From: Ooceraea biroi
Taxonomy: Eukaryota > Arthropoda > Insecta > Hymenoptera > Formicidae
Direction of reading: 5' to 3'
Assembly: GCF_003672135.1 (NCBI RefSeq)
Contig: NC_039511.1
Coordinates: 16,208,464 to 16,272,463, forward strand
DNA: 64,000 nucleotides
Shown here: piece by piece, positions 9,485-23,355 of the stretch
Layout: every line of letters begins with the position of its first letter
Position numbering within the stretch: the stretch's first letter is position 1
The notes under the pieces: model-generated
Databases searched by the model: none
Told to the model about the DNA's origin: nothing
The model's input: the letters and a program-made list of their open reading frames with translations, nothing else
Made by a program: the position numbers and the translations under genes

Positions 9485-11642
9485 CTATTTCCCTCGCTCA
9501 TTTGCATTACAGTTGATCCTCGAAGAAAACTTTTCGTCGCGTTCCTTGAGTGGACAGCTTGTTCCAACGGACACGAAAGGATTAATTGGCGGGTCCGATC
9601 GCGCGCGTGCTGCTCTACCCCTTCGCCCTGCGCCCTCCTCCACCTTCACGTTGGGGTCCATTCGAAGGGGTTGCACGCCACGCCGGATCCTGCGGGCACG
9701 ACGAGTGACGAGGAGAAGAAAAAAAAGAAGCGTAGAGGAGGAACGAAAGAAAGGAGTTGCTAATTGACACGGGCGATTGCACGTAACGGTATAATTAGAG
9801 AAAAGAATACGGGGCCCGGGCTGGCGCACCGATGAAACCAATGAACCAGCCACCGCGCGACAAGGAGAGTCGGAAGAAGCGCGAGGGAGACGGCAGAAGA
9901 AAGAGCGCAAAAAAGAAAGAGACAGAGAGGAGAAAGAGAGAGACGAACGGAAAGGCAGAAAAGCAGCAGGGGAGAGAAGCAGCCGGCGGCTTTCGTGCCA
10001 CCATCGAGGGGTTCCCTCTCCAAAGAAAGAGCCGCGGGCCTGTGATAAGAGAGAGCGAGAAGACGAAAACGAACGAGGGAGAAAGAGAGAGAGAGAGAAA
10101 GAGACGAGAAGGGTACGTGAACAGTAGAGGGAGCGAGAAAAAGAGAGAGAGAGAGAGAGAGAGGAGCAGGAGGGAGAACGAAAAGAGAGGGACCACAGGC
10201 TCGTGGACCCTACCGCGATCATTCTGTACCAACACGCCGCGCTGGTCGGTCTCGGAGCGATCGCAGTGTCCCCCACGGTAACACCACGAGGAGCAACCGT
10301 TCTCCAACGAGGTCATTTCCGCGTACCCCAAGAAGGAAAGCTCGCTGCTGAAGAGCCGTCGAGTGCATCTTTCCTTCCCGGTGATCCCTTGCTCGAGCCG
10401 TCGTTTCACCGCGAGACACGAGTCGCGACGGCAGGACGCTGCAGGACGAGACTTGGGAAGTGCCCCGGTGAAAGGTGCCGTGAGAGTTTCTTTTTTTTTA
10501 TTCTACGATTCCGCCGGGACCAATCTTCTTCCGGGATTCTTCGTGGTGAAACCGTGATCGTCGTCCGATACGAGCCATACCGAACTTTGGCGGGTTTCGC
10601 GGATAGATCTGGCGAATTAAGACTGAACAAGCCCCCCTACCTTCTCTCGCGCGCAATCAAGTCAAGAGCGATAACGATCTTGTCGCAATCTCGGCGAGGG
10701 GACGAGATCAAGGAAGTTCCGACGAGAAGTCGCATCAAGAAAAAATAGATTCTGAAGTATCGGAGAACCGCATACGTGACGCATGAGAACGAACGCACGT
10801 CAAAGGACTAGCGATCGATGTATCGCAGTGGCTTGTCCTTATCTCGAACGCTCGATTGAAGAACAGGTTTGCAAACACCAACAGACTCTCCGGACAATGA
10901 GATACGAGTTTGTCGTCAACATCCACAAAGCAACTCGCAATTAACGTGACACACGTAGCTCGAGCGAGCACATGTGTCTTCGTCTGGCCTGACGATCAAC
11001 TTGACGATCAACGGACCCCGTGATCGGTATCCCTCGCGGATTAACGCGAGAAAAAAAGCTCGCGGCTCCTGCGACAGTCAAAGCGGCGGCCGCGGGGTGC
11101 GGTTCGGGCGACGAGTTCGGCGGAAATTATTCCGTCAAGATCGCAATCGCGAACACGCGCGCGCGCGCGAGCAAGCAAGCAAGCAAGCAGCTCCTCGCCC
11201 GGCGATCAGGTTTCGCCCCGCGAAGAAATCTCACTCCTCTGGCGCGTTCTCCGGCGCGGCGCGCCGCGAAGAAAGAGATCGCAGAGTGCTCGACGGGGCT
11301 CTCGGGTGTCCGACCCGGTCTCGTGCGCGTCCGAGAGATCGGGTGTACTAATTATGCGAGGCTGCTTGGTATCACGGGTCGCAAAATGAGACGTGAGGCG
11401 TGCCGTGTCGCGCGACGCGGGAGAGGAACGTTCTCGCATGCAGGATCGCTCACGGAAAGGACCCGCGGCTGGGACTCTCGATAAAGAAGAAAAAGGAAGC
11501 GATCGATCGATTCACGATTCATTGGGATCGGTATTAACGCGAGGGGGCGAGCAGTGGACGCCGTCGCGCGGGACCGTCCCACCAGGTCAAGTTGGCCCGC
11601 AATTATCTTCGGTACTTAACGACTGCGGCACGTTCGGTTGCG
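9485..11642. other. CpG- and purine-rich block, possible Wnt5 promoter and 5' untranslated exon region
   Basis: Bases 9700-10200 are strongly purine-biased on the plus strand, with a (GA)n run at 10143-10165. Bases 10200-11640 are GC-rich with many CpGs. The long open frames here (for example 263 codons on the minus strand) are explained by the biased composition. A good donor, GCG|GTGAGT, sits at 11643 after a CpG-rich stretch, and the Wnt5 start codon lies nine bases after a 3' splice site at 18113-18114, so a non-coding first exon ending at 11642 is plausible but unproven. Confidence 0.3.
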
Positions 11643-14600
11643 GTGAGTAATTAGTCGATTAAATACGACGAGCTTGCGCCGAGGGTCATCTTGGCGTTTA
11701 GGATAATTGACACCTCGTGACAAGCGCTTTTACACGCTTTGTCGCTTCCGGTCGCGCTGGAGCGAATCACTCCGCTTCAATCGCGGTCTCTTTTACGAGT
11801 TTGCGCTATTTTCGCGATTCAGAAACGATGTTTCTGACGGGAAGCAATTAACTATCTCGCGAAAGCTGCGTGTTTGTACGATTCTTGTGTCACAAATTGC
11901 CGTAATTTTAGCGCGATCCAGGTGTCATCCCGTCTCCTCGTAATGCGACTGCCTAATGAGACTCGCGCTGAAGAAACGACGCCGCGACAGAGCGACACTC
12001 TTCGCGGATGTCCGCGCGCACGGAATCGCGCGTGCAGACTTGTCACCTGTCGTAACAGGATCTCGTTAGCGCAGTGGTCGATATACGCTGATGAAGGTGT
12101 AAGGTGGCGGTAATATAAAGGCGGCGCGATAAAAGCGACCGTCGAGATAAGCTTTCGATCGCTCGCTCGCGAATTATGGAAATTCACATAGGTATTTTAT
12201 TTTATGCGCCGTACATTGTTATTTCGAATTTTCTTGAAATTTCCCATTAAATTTCCTAACGCTGATTTATCTAATGCCACGTTTCTTAATTAAACTTTGA
12301 CTTTTTAGATTGAGAAATGTCTCGATCCTCTCATTTCCGTTCTACGTTTATCGTGTATCTTGATGGTCTGTTAAGATACGATCTGTATGTACACCACGTC
12401 GCTTTCTTCCTAATTTCACTCCTTTGCTTTTGCTTTACTTTTGCGTATTGGAATGATAATTTGCGAACGCATCGTCTGCGAAAGCTTGAAAATTGGCATA
12501 TCGTTGAAACGTCTGTAGAATTGGGTCTCGAGACGCCGAAGCGAGCCGCGCCGAGGATTTCCGCCCGATAGTCGCTGAACCGGCAATGATTTACTGATGT
12601 CTCGGCAGATTAATAGGCAGCCCTCTTTTAACGGCTGGCCGCGACTTCCCCAGAGAGTTCATCTCGGAAACTCATTCCGTTATACCTCGATTTTGCTCTA
12701 CTTCGCGGCCGCCGTGAACAATGATGTGCCTCGTTCTCTGAAAAATGTTGATTATTAATTACTGATTATTCTTTTAGAGATTGTAAAAATTATTTTATTT
12801 ATTTTTTATTATATACTATACATTATATATTATAAATATATATACATTTTTTATTTATTTTTATTATATAAGAAGAAATATATATCTCTTGAATATTTAA
12901 CGGAGAGATGACTATAGCACCTCATAAAACATGACGACCGTGGAAACTGTATGACGTCAGCTATACACGAAGGGTTCTAAATAAACCTAAACTCTTGGTT
13001 TCTGCCAGTTTACGCCAAATATTTCCAATATTTATGGGACAATGTTAGCACCCGAAAAAATTTTCAGCAGGCAGTAAAGTTTGAAATGAAAATACTTTCG
13101 CAATTTTTCTGTAGAAAGCGGTAAACCTCTTATTGCGCAAACCCAGCTAAAGTTTCCTGCAGAGTGACAACACCTGTGCGGTTAGTAAGGAAATTAGAAC
13201 GATTGGTCGTCTCTTCCGCTTATGGCCATTTATCCTGAAATTGCCGTACGGAATGTTTTCTTGACCGACTTTGTTGCGAAAGAGCTTTTAGCTTCCAACT
13301 TCCAAAACTTGCAAAAGGATCCATAAAAGCCATATAAATAGCTATTTTTATATTTTCCGAAATAAAATGACAAAGGTTTAGCGAGTGTGAAAGCATATTG
13401 TATCTTTTTTAGGATTTCGGCGGATTTTTGACATTGACGCGGTAGACACTCACAATGACTAAACATCTTAAATTTTATTGCACCTGGCGCTAACGACAAT
13501 AAGGGTTTTCCAAGTATGGCTCCAAGTATGGCTCCAAGTATGGATTATAGAAGACAGAGATTACAGAGACCGTCTCCTATTCTCGAAGAAATGCTCCGCA
13601 TAGGAGTAAATTTTATTTTTCACTTCCTGTCACGTAAAATCGCCAAGAGACAATCCATTCGCCAGTCGATCGCGGAAAACCGAGACGATCGCGCAACGAG
13701 GAACGAGAAGAAACTTAATTCCACCGGCGCGGCAGGATTGTACGTGTTTAGTGACGACGGTCGTTATCGAAGTGAATAATATCGCGTTGCAACCTGTGCT
13801 CGCTGCCGTTCCGCTGCCGTCGGCCTTTTAAACGAGGTGAAAAGTGCGTTTTAAAACTGTCGCGTTTTACGATCGCGCGCCATTAGCCACGCCGCACGGA
13901 AATATTCGTCAAGTGAAATATTTTATGCGATGCATCATCGGCGATTACTCTCTCGCATACTCGAAGTACGGGGCCGTACATGACGAGCATTGAACTGGCC
14001 CCGAAGCTCTATAATCACCGAGGCATCATTTCTAGATCGTTTAGGAACACGAGAGACGCGCGGGATAATGACGGCTCGCAATCTGGCCCTGGTAATACGG
14101 CAATGATCGACAATGAGGCCGGATACTCCATTACCATAGATTAGCCCAGTCGCGATTACCCTGTATGGATTACCCTTGAATTGCAACGAAAAAAGGACGT
14201 TCGCGTCAACATTGGCAACTTGCGTTCCTTCGCGGGGACAATCCGAATCTCTTCGCTGCGCTTCCAAAGTCAATTGTTTGTGTCTGACGGTGGTTAATTA
14301 AATCTTCTTGTCGTTATTATATCAGTGTTAATGTTTCATTGTACCTGTGTGTGTAAAATTGTGTGATCTATCAAAAGGAAAATAAGTAAAAGTATTGCTG
14401 TATTGTCTGTAGTTACGTGATCTATGATCTAAATTCTAAAACAAAACAAAAAATCGAATGTTTGATTCATCAATAGCCAACACTTTCTTTTTGACGAATT
14501 CCATTATATTACGCAGTACTTATGACATTATACTCTTTAATATTAAAGTTTGATAGATGAAAACTTCAGGTTGGCGGTACGTCCACTTTCAAGCTCGCTG

Positions 14601-17600
14601 CTGCTACATTTGCTGTTACATTTGTAATAATAATCGTCTCGTGAAGGTACGACGTCGTTCCTGATACTTCCCAATTAAAAGTCAGTTCTCCAGGGATAAA
14701 TTAGTGCGGCTGAATGTTAATAAGGTACCTTCGCGAAAGCGTCATAAAAGTTATGAGTTATGGTTGAATGGAGTACCTGATACCTACGCGCGTACAGCGA
14801 GTGCAATCAACGATTACAATGTCTGACGTGTATCTTTCGTGTTCCTTTTTTACGTTCTTACGAAAATGGCTCCTTCTTGATGAACGTAATTAGTCTTTGG
14901 CGTCGTTGCAACTTTTTCTGAGTGCTCTCCATTCACCTTGCTCGCTTTCGCTCGTTTGGTCGAACGGGTTTTATCAAATGTTCCGCAGTGCCACACACTG
15001 CAAATATTCTTTGTTTCGCTTCACGATAAGCATCAAGGAAAACGATACGCGATCCAAACGTTTTCTATAATTTCTCTTTCGAGAATATTCTGCTTATTAT
15101 TAAACCTTTATAAACGTAACGATAGTAGATTGAGTTAATCTGGTTCTTCGTTGCCCTGAATTGCACGCAGAGTTCGATCAGACATTTCAAGAACGTTCTC
15201 CATACTTTCATGAATAAATTCCTCGATTACAGTAATAATATGTATCTGTGGTGATTAGAGATAGATTAATGATAAATATAAAATTTCGCATTGTCGATAT
15301 TCGCGCTGCCCAGGAAACGAAATGGTCGTCTACCGAGCAGTTCATGCTGCCGGAGCTCACCGATCTTTCTTCTTGGCGCTGCGATTGTTCTAGTATCCTC
15401 ATGTGAACCTCATATTGACAATCCGTCGACCGGTCTTACTGTACGACTATCCCATACTCTCGTCCGCGCCGTCCAGGTACAGATCTCCCATCTTTTCTGC
15501 TTTCCTCCAGCCTTCTTCTTCCTCTCTGCACCTCGCTGCATCCTCTCCTTTCTGCCATGCACGGGGCATCTCCCCCTTCTCTTTTCTCTCTCTCTCTCTC
15601 GTCTCGCGGTCTCGTCAGGCAGGCTCTCGTTTTCTTCTGCGTACGTGCATCTCGAGTGTGTGCACACCGTTCTTAGCTTCCAGCTTCGTTAAGAGGACTC
15701 GAGTCGTCGTCTCTTGGCACTCTTCGTGAAAATCTAGAGCCGCGTTTCTCCCGCTTCCTTCCCTCTTCATTCCACCCCCTCCCCCGGAGGGGACCATCCG
15801 AGCTCTCTCGAACGTTCTCCCGTACGCTCGTTTCTTATCTAGTGAATACAATTAATGGACCCACTTGCATCGACGGGTCTAATTCGCATTCGCGTTCCTG
15901 AGATCCTTAAAGAACCGCGCGAATGTCTTCTTCCCTTTGCCGTAATCTCTCCGGGTGGATTGGACTGTACGATGCTGCACTCGATGTCGGGAATTGATAT
16001 TTTATTATTCCATTATTTCACCTCGGCTAAATTCGCTTAAGAAATTTGAAGCCACAATGTCAAGTTATTATGATAGGATTGGTCTCCAAGTATAAAGCAG
16101 GATCCGTAATGTTTTTGCTTCGAGTTTAATTTCATGCCTCAAACCGGTATATACATGTGCGTATGTTGATCTCTTTCATGTTGTAAACAAGCTGTACTTA
16201 ACATTGTAACAAGAAATTACAATACAGAGAGAGGAATTAGGTGGAAAACTGAAGCTCGGGTTTCAGGATGAAGTTGATGATGTGATCAGTCCACGGACCG
16301 AATTCTCGTGATAATTAGTTCCTTTCAATTTGCTCGAACTTTTCGCGAGGAAATTGGCCGCGCTCCACTATGTCGGCAGCAAGGAGTATATCATCGCTTC
16401 GGACATTTTAATCGCCTCGGCGTGTTATAATCGCATTTTACGATTCGACAACTAGCGCGCACGTTAGCGGCTGCTGTCACGCGGATTATGCAAGTCGAGT
16501 AGTCGAGGTGCACATCGTTAGGTGCACGTGCACCTAATATTAGATATGTCTTTCCTTCTTTTCCTTTTCTCTCTCTCTTTCTTCGTCTGTTTCTCTCCCA
16601 CTCACATCGAGCTCATTATAACGCGCCACTACACGATATCGTCGCGTATGATGCAGCCGCGCGGAATCGGCAATTGGCTCGACGCAGCGGCGCTTATTGT
16701 ACCCCATATTGCTCGGTCATGTCTTGTTCAGCGCGAGCCTGCGAGATACTTTATCGCTGATAATTCGTGGCTGGTCTATGCCGAGTCTACGCGTACGCCG
16801 AAGTACGCCGTTTACATTCCCGCCGTGATCACAAATGCATTTTATACGCCGGCTAATATCGCCGGGCTGATCGCGTGGGCTAGATAGACGGCGGTGTACT
16901 GTATAAGCACGCGTATACGTGTGTACGTGTGTATACCAGTTTCACGGCAGGGACGTAGCCCGATGTCGTGAACGAGAGTCGGCACTCCACGTCAGCACAC
17001 AGAAGCTGCTACCACTCCTCTCGCTCTGGCCGTTTAAAGAAATTCGAGAAATCCTGGAAACGTGAAAGACGGGAAGTGTGCTGGACTGGACGAATTCGGA
17101 TTAGAATGTCGAGATATCTCAGACACTTCAAACACTGATCACTAATTGGTCAATTGGTTTAACGGAATTCTCTGTCGTCTCTCCCTGCACTACCGTTACT
17201 TTCAAGTAATCACGTGGCTCGAGTTTACTTGACGTTATTTACAACGCAATTACAAGTTGAAGCACTCGACGTTGACGAAAGCGACAGTGTCTCATCGATG
17301 AGCCTCGCAGAAGGGCTCGCGCGTTTTAGCTACATCACTGTCCCCGTGGGCAGCAGCAGAGGGCCAGCTTCGCCATGGGCTGGCCTCGGCGCGGAGAGAC
17401 ACCCAAGTCCAGGACGATTATGGTACATCGGTTCGACATTACACCTTGCGAGCGCCCCTGACGCGGCGCCGATCCACCTCACGTTGCACAAACTGTTGAT
17501 GATACAAACCGGAGCTTAAGTTATGATTCGCAAAGTCTATCACTTAGCCCGTCGTCGTCGCGCCTCTAGCTGCACACGCGCCTACCTAGACGACAAGAAG

Positions 17601-18123
17601 AAATAATAATCATCGTCCGTTCGAAAGACAGAGTGCGCAAGTTCCCCCTTCGAGGGACATCCTCGTGTACATCATCGAGGCTGGCAAAGGCACAGGCACG
17701 GCTATAATCAATCCTCGCCTCCTTTCTCTTCTTCCTTCTTTGTAAATAATTAAATCGTAAAATCAGCTTTGATTGGATAATAATTAAGGGAGTAGCAATT
17801 AATCTGCTAAAAGAACTTTGTTCGCTCGCGTTACAAATTATATCGATATATCGATTTTCGAGGATCAAGATTTCCGAGAAAACTCAACAACGACGTCTAA
17901 TTATTTAATGGATTTTTCCTCCGTTGTGGATTACCGCCGTGATGCATCGATTTCACCTGATTTCACCATACCTTCTTCGCTGTCCTCATCGCAACTCAAT
18001 TTACCGCCACCGTGGCGGTCCTCTTAATGAAGCAATTAATACGCGCTGTTGTACAGAACGCACACATGCAGTGCTACTTGCAATAAAACTAAGTTTGTCT
18101 TTCGGTGCTTGCAGGGCAAAAAG
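11643..18123. other. Long non-coding region before the Wnt5 start codon
   Basis: No convincing gene is seen. Notable contents are an AT-rich stretch at 12775-12900, a three-copy 12-bp tandem repeat at 13510-13545, a pyrimidine-rich stretch with (CT)n around 15490-15600, and another at 16550-16600. The region probably contains Wnt5 regulatory DNA and possibly untranslated exons. Confidence 0.3.
13510..13545. repeat. Three-copy 12-bp tandem repeat
   Basis: CCAAGTATGGCT occurs at 13510-13521 and 13522-13533, then CCAAGTATGGAT at 13534-13545. Confidence 0.8.
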
Positions 18124-21100
18124 ATGACGGTGCACACCAATGCAGGTCTCTTCGTGATCCTGCGAATACTGCTGTTCGTCGCTGCCGCAGCTGGCGCGGT
18201 ATCGGGAACATGGATGTGAGTATCTTTCGCGCCGCAATGCGGCGATTTTTTTTATCCAATCAAGCGATCGCGCGTTAAAGGTGTTAACCGGTTCCACGCA
18301 CGTATTTATAGTTAGACGGGACACGACTATTTTTTTCATTAGGCTCGCGCGGCTTTTAAAATAAGCCGGCGCGTCGAAGGACAAGGGGTGCCCTACATAT
18401 CGCCGATCAAAGAATGATCTAATGCCGGTGGGGTGTCGCGCTTATAGTGGAAGCTCGATTGCAGCTCCGAACTTTTGATCATCTCAATACTGATCAGGAC
18501 AACCGAGAGTTTGCCTTGTATGGATGCAAATTTTCTGTAAAAAAAGATAAATGTATAAATCTGCATGTATAAATCGTTCATTCCGAAAACAATATCAGTC
18601 TTCTGTTAAAGGAGAAACTTAACTTGATTTTCATCAGACTGTTATCTCATTGAAATTACACAAATTAAAAATGCTCCTTGTATACTTGAGGGTCAGTCTT
18701 ATCTTCTTATTACATCGAGATCACTTTTATATCAATTATAATTTTCATGATTTTATTACGAGTCGATTCGCGATCACTTCGTCGTTCGTTCGAATCACGG
18801 TTCGTTCGGCACAGTTAATAGATTGATATGTCGCGAAGAAAGGACCAAGCGATTTTTCCTGCGATTCCTAATTTATGGGCCTTTGTGCCGGGACATCGTG
18901 GGAATCCGAGCGAGGAAACTTATCGTGCCCTGAAAACCTTTCCGCGAGCTCGTTCCCTCGGCTCGTACCCCGTTTCACTGGGAGTGTGTCTAATCTCTGA
19001 ATTGCCATTCTCGCCCCTGTGTTCTACCCCGCGTGAGCATGACCAATCATCGAATGGTCCCGGGCGCCCGCACTCCTTTGTGAGAACCACCCAGATCGCT
19101 CCGAACTTCCTTCACATCAAAATCACCTCCGTCCCCTATCTCGCAAGGAAATCCTCGATGCATTTTATCAAAATGCGGCTATAATCTGCCGTGAAACTTC
19201 TCTGACACTTTCGCGTTTGTTATTCGGCTTGATATTTCTACCAAGTATCAAACCATGCAAGAAATAGAAACACATCCAGCACAAATCACAGCACGCTGTA
19301 ATTGTCATATTTTAAAGATGAAAATCTATCAAATATTCGTATGAAGTTTAATCCGTCTCATTCGGAATTCTCGAGGAATATACAATATTGCCTTCATATC
19401 TTGATTGTATGTGTTCAATCTCAGCTCTGTTCTTCTTTTCATTGCGATTTCGATTTTGATTTTGTTGTTTGTGCCTGATCGCTTCAGGACACCCCGTATA
19501 CATGAACGCGCGCCGCTGGGATGTAGCCGCAATCTCTTAGCAGACACGGGACATTATTTTTCGGAGCCGCGGCCCACGACGCGACGATGGTGCCCCGCGT
19601 GAACGTTGCGTGGGCCGTACCCCGTCGAAATATTATCGTTCCTCTCCCTCTTTTCTCCCGGGCCCCCCTTCAGTTCGCGATTGTCCGCGCCATTGTTTTA
19701 GGGGAGTGTAAAGCCGATGATATATCGCCGTTGGAGCGTGTTCCAGAATATTAATGTCGTCTATTACACACTCCCTAGACGCTCGCACAGGCTTTTACGA
19801 CTCCTCGCTCGATCACGGTAATACTTAGGGACGCTTATACGGTGCTCGCTTCTCGATAGAATGGGAAATACCGAGACTCCGCTTTCTGTTACTGGCAAGG
19901 AAAGGAAATCCCTGGGAGTGAATGTTCCTTCCTTTCCGCTTCAAATCGACGCGCACATCGGCGACATATTCGTGGGACGTGCGAAAACTACGAGACACCT
20001 TGTGATTGTCCGTGGTTGTGTCATCAATGATCAAAATCAAAATGCAAAGCTAAAACTTGCCTTGCGAGACGCAGAAATTGCATTCCGCGTCGTCACATCA
20101 ATGTTTCAGATAAGGATTTCTGTTTTTTACATTTATAAGGTAAAATTATGAATATTTTGTTGATTCAACAATCTCAGATTATCGTTCCTTGGAGATTTTT
20201 GGATATTCCTAGGTAATGCACGCTGTTCATACGCTCCCGAGCGGGAGCGTCGTACCGTCTCGACAAACTCGACGAGTATTCACCTGAGTCACGTTCGGGC
20301 AGGTCGTCCAGGTTGCACCGAAGTCGCCGTACAGGTTGTCGCAGCTTACTGCGTAAATCGCGGCCGGACATGAGCGATCAAGAGATTATTTGGTTTCAAC
20401 AGAAGCTCAGAAACGAAACTGCAAAATATAATTGACGAATTTTAGTTTTTCGAGATAGGCATTATCTTGATACGAATGATTCAAAATTTTTTAAACATTT
20501 TTTCAACTGACATTTCAATCGATTTTAACGAAAATAGATGTAAGATGCTATTTGCGACGTCTCTCTTTTTTACATAAATCTATTATATTATATAAAATAT
20601 AAATATATTTTATTTTTCGCACAGCATGCTGATAGATTGTTTATTAAAATGCTGTATATGCACTACAGATTAAATGGCAGATAATTGAATCAATTTAATT
20701 ATACACATGTGAGTCGTTGACTATTTCTCGGGGATTTTCCTCAGTAAAAGATATCTTGCTGTGGCGGCAATAAAAAGTAGAGGTTGCGCAAGGAATTGCA
20801 CGCGATGCGTGCAATTGCAACCATGCTCGCGACGGTCCCCCGTTTCAAATTTCTGATTAGTAGGCCCTCTTCCTGGCCACCCCCCGGTCGCGTCCGGGCT
20901 TCTGTCTTTGACGGTGCCATTCCATCATCTCGCTCGGTTGACTCACAAATGTGCCATTAAGGATCCCGCCGCGGAGGAGATCCGAGGGCTCGCCTACGGA
21001 CGGGCCGCCCTGCACCGAATTTATATAATCACCGTAACAAATCTCCAGGAGTTAGGGACCACGTCGTGGTACCGACGCGCCGTCGGTTCTGACGACCATC

Positions 21101-23355
21101 GAAACGCTGCGATGCTTTTGTGATCCACACGCGTCCGCAACTCTATTCAAAATCTCTAAAAAGAACGTTAGGTTGCAACAAATTCTCTAGCTGAAATCTT
21201 GGAGAACTTTTATCTCCATTTGTTCTCAAAAATTCGAATCTTCTAATTTCCCTCATTAAAAAGCAACAAACACCAGGGTTGCATCATGTTTGTAATCATT
21301 CTGAGAGAACTAATGCTTTTTCACTTAACTTTTTAATTATTAATTATTTCTTCCTTAATCTTAATTTCTTAATAAGAAATCTAAAGCCTTTCTGACACAA
21401 TTGCTTTCTGCGTGACAGCAATCTGGGTCTACGAGAGTTCCAGCAGCTGAAAACGGCGCAGTCGATGCACGCGTACGACGTGAGTGCTTCGACGATCTGC
21501 GTCGGTTTGAAGGGGCTATCTCAGGGTCAGGGGAAACTCTGTCAGCTGTCCGTGGACCACATGCCTAGCGTAGCCAACGGGGCAAAATACGGCGTCACGG
21601 AGTGCCAGCATCAATTCAAGCACCGCAGGTGGAATTGTTCTATCGTCGAAGACGAAAGCGTGTTCGGTCCGATATTTCGAATAGGTATTTTTATTCGCCC
21701 ATGGTTTCTTTAGAACTAACATCAGAATAGAAAAGTTGCACTTGGAACTACAGGACCTTTTCACGCATGCAGTAACGTGCTGAACTATATCAGTGGTTTA
21801 AAATGATATATATATATATATATATGACGCTTGAAATAGTAAACTAAAATATATCGCTACTGTCTATTGCAGCGAGCAGGGAAAACGCGTTTGTTCACGC
21901 GGTCACCGCTGCCGGGGTGGTCTACTCCATCAGTCGTTCTTGCCGAGATGGTCAGCTGTCATCGTGCGGCTGTTCCAGGAGCAACAGACCTAGTGATCTG
22001 AATGACGACTGGATCTGGGGCGGATGCGGCGATAACTTGGAGTACGGCTACAAGTAAGTGCACGTACTAATCACACAAATTACTATTTTTACCCACAACA
22101 GCGTATATAATAGTTTTTTAATTTTTTGAAATATTATTTTTAAAAGAAAAATTTATGCAGTTATTTTCTAGATACATATTCCATTTTATTCTATTAATTT
22201 TATTAATGCTATTAATTTTTTATTAATTAATTTTATAAACTTCTGTTAAAGTTAATAAAGATACCGTTTGTCATATATATTTCAGATTCACGCGATCGTT
22301 CGTTGATGTGCGGGAGCGTGAACGTAGTTACAAGAGAGGCAGCCGAGAGCAGGGCAAGAGCTTGATGAATCTGCACAACAATGAAGCCGGCCGCAGGGTA
22401 AAGTTCGCTCTTTTTTTAGCCTGCGCACGAGAAATGATCCCTTTAAATGTCGCGTCGTTACGTGCGCGCGTGTATCGATTTTTCGTGATTTAATGCAAAT
22501 TTGCTGGACGCCGTCATTACAAAACTAACACCGTCCATCCATCCCCTTGTAGGCTGTCATCAAAAGGTCCAAGGTGACATGCAAATGTCATGGCGTTTCC
22601 GGAAGCTGCAGTCTCATCACTTGCTGGCAGCAGCTCGTATCGTTCCGCGAAATCGGTAAGTCTCGATAATCAATCGATGATCAATAATATTCTTAAGTAG
22701 AAAACAGTAACGGGAAGTTACTCAATAAAACAATTCTTGGTGCTTTCAGGTGATTATCTCTTAGACAAATACGACGGCGCAACGGAAGTCAGGGTCAATC
22801 GGCGAGGCCGCTTGTCGATACGCGATCCCCGATTCACCGTGCCTACTGCCAATGACTTGATTTACCTGGATGACTCTCCGAGTTACTGCCTGCAAAATAA
22901 AACTATAGGTTCACCAGGTAATTTCCTCATCGCAAGTGTTACACCCTCCACCGAATTTTTTCGTAATTTGGGAAGAATAAAAGTTAAAAAAAAAAGTTAA
23001 ATTAAGTTAAGAGAAAGTTGCACCGTTTTAAAAGTCACGACGTCGTCTTTTCCGCTGGCTCTTTTTGAGGATTTATTTCGACTTGATATTTTTTTTAAAT
23101 ATTATCTCCAGCTTTTCGTTACGTCATACACACAGACTGTATTACAGAAAGTTGTTTTGCATTTTAGGTACCCAAGGAAGATTATGCAATAGAACCTCAT
23201 CCGGCATGGACGGCTGCAATCTCCTCTGCTGCGGTAGAGGATACAACACGCAGAAGTCGACCATCAAAGAGAGATGCGAGTGCAAATTTCACTGGTGTTG
23301 CTTCGTCGAATGCAAGACTTGTACAAAAAATATCGATATCCACACCTGCAAATAG
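18124..23355 (+). CDS. Wnt5: Wnt5 secreted signalling protein (7 coding exons, 369 aa)
   Basis: Exons are 18124-18215, 21419-21684, 21873-22053, 22286-22397, 22553-22655, 22750-22917 and 23168-23355; all junctions keep frame. A signal peptide (LFVILRILLFVAAAAGAVSG) leads into LSQGQGKLCQL, FKHRRWNCS, AGVVYSISRSCRDG, CGCSR and WGGCGDN. Exon 5 carries CKCHGVSGSCS, with Ser233 in the position that Porcupine palmitoleoylates. The C-terminus has GTQGRLCNRTS, GCNLLCCGRGYN and the cysteine-rich KFHWCCFVECKTC. NLHNNEAGRRAV, DLIYLDDSPSYC and the closing THTCK-like residues fit Wnt5 better than other insect Wnts. The protein has vertebrate-like size and lacks the very long prodomain of Drosophila Wnt5. 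Intron 1 is 3.2 kb. Wnt5 acts through Derailed/Ryk and Frizzled in axon guidance and cell polarity. Confidence 0.93.
18216..21418. other. Wnt5 intron 1
   Basis: A 3.2-kb intron with mixed composition and several CpG-rich patches (18850-19180, 19560-19720, 20880-21110). No nested gene or RNA was recognised. Because it separates the signal-peptide exon from the rest of the gene, it is a natural place for enhancers. Confidence 0.5.
21806..21825. repeat. (TA)n microsatellite in Wnt5 intron 2
   Basis: About ten uninterrupted TA units lie between exons 2 and 3. Confidence 0.85.

Noticed and set aside
9485..10276. 263-codon open frame on the minus strand
   Set aside because: It is the complement of a GA-rich tract, so it reads as Ser/Leu/Phe/Arg low complexity; several frames overlap it and there is no domain or splice structure.
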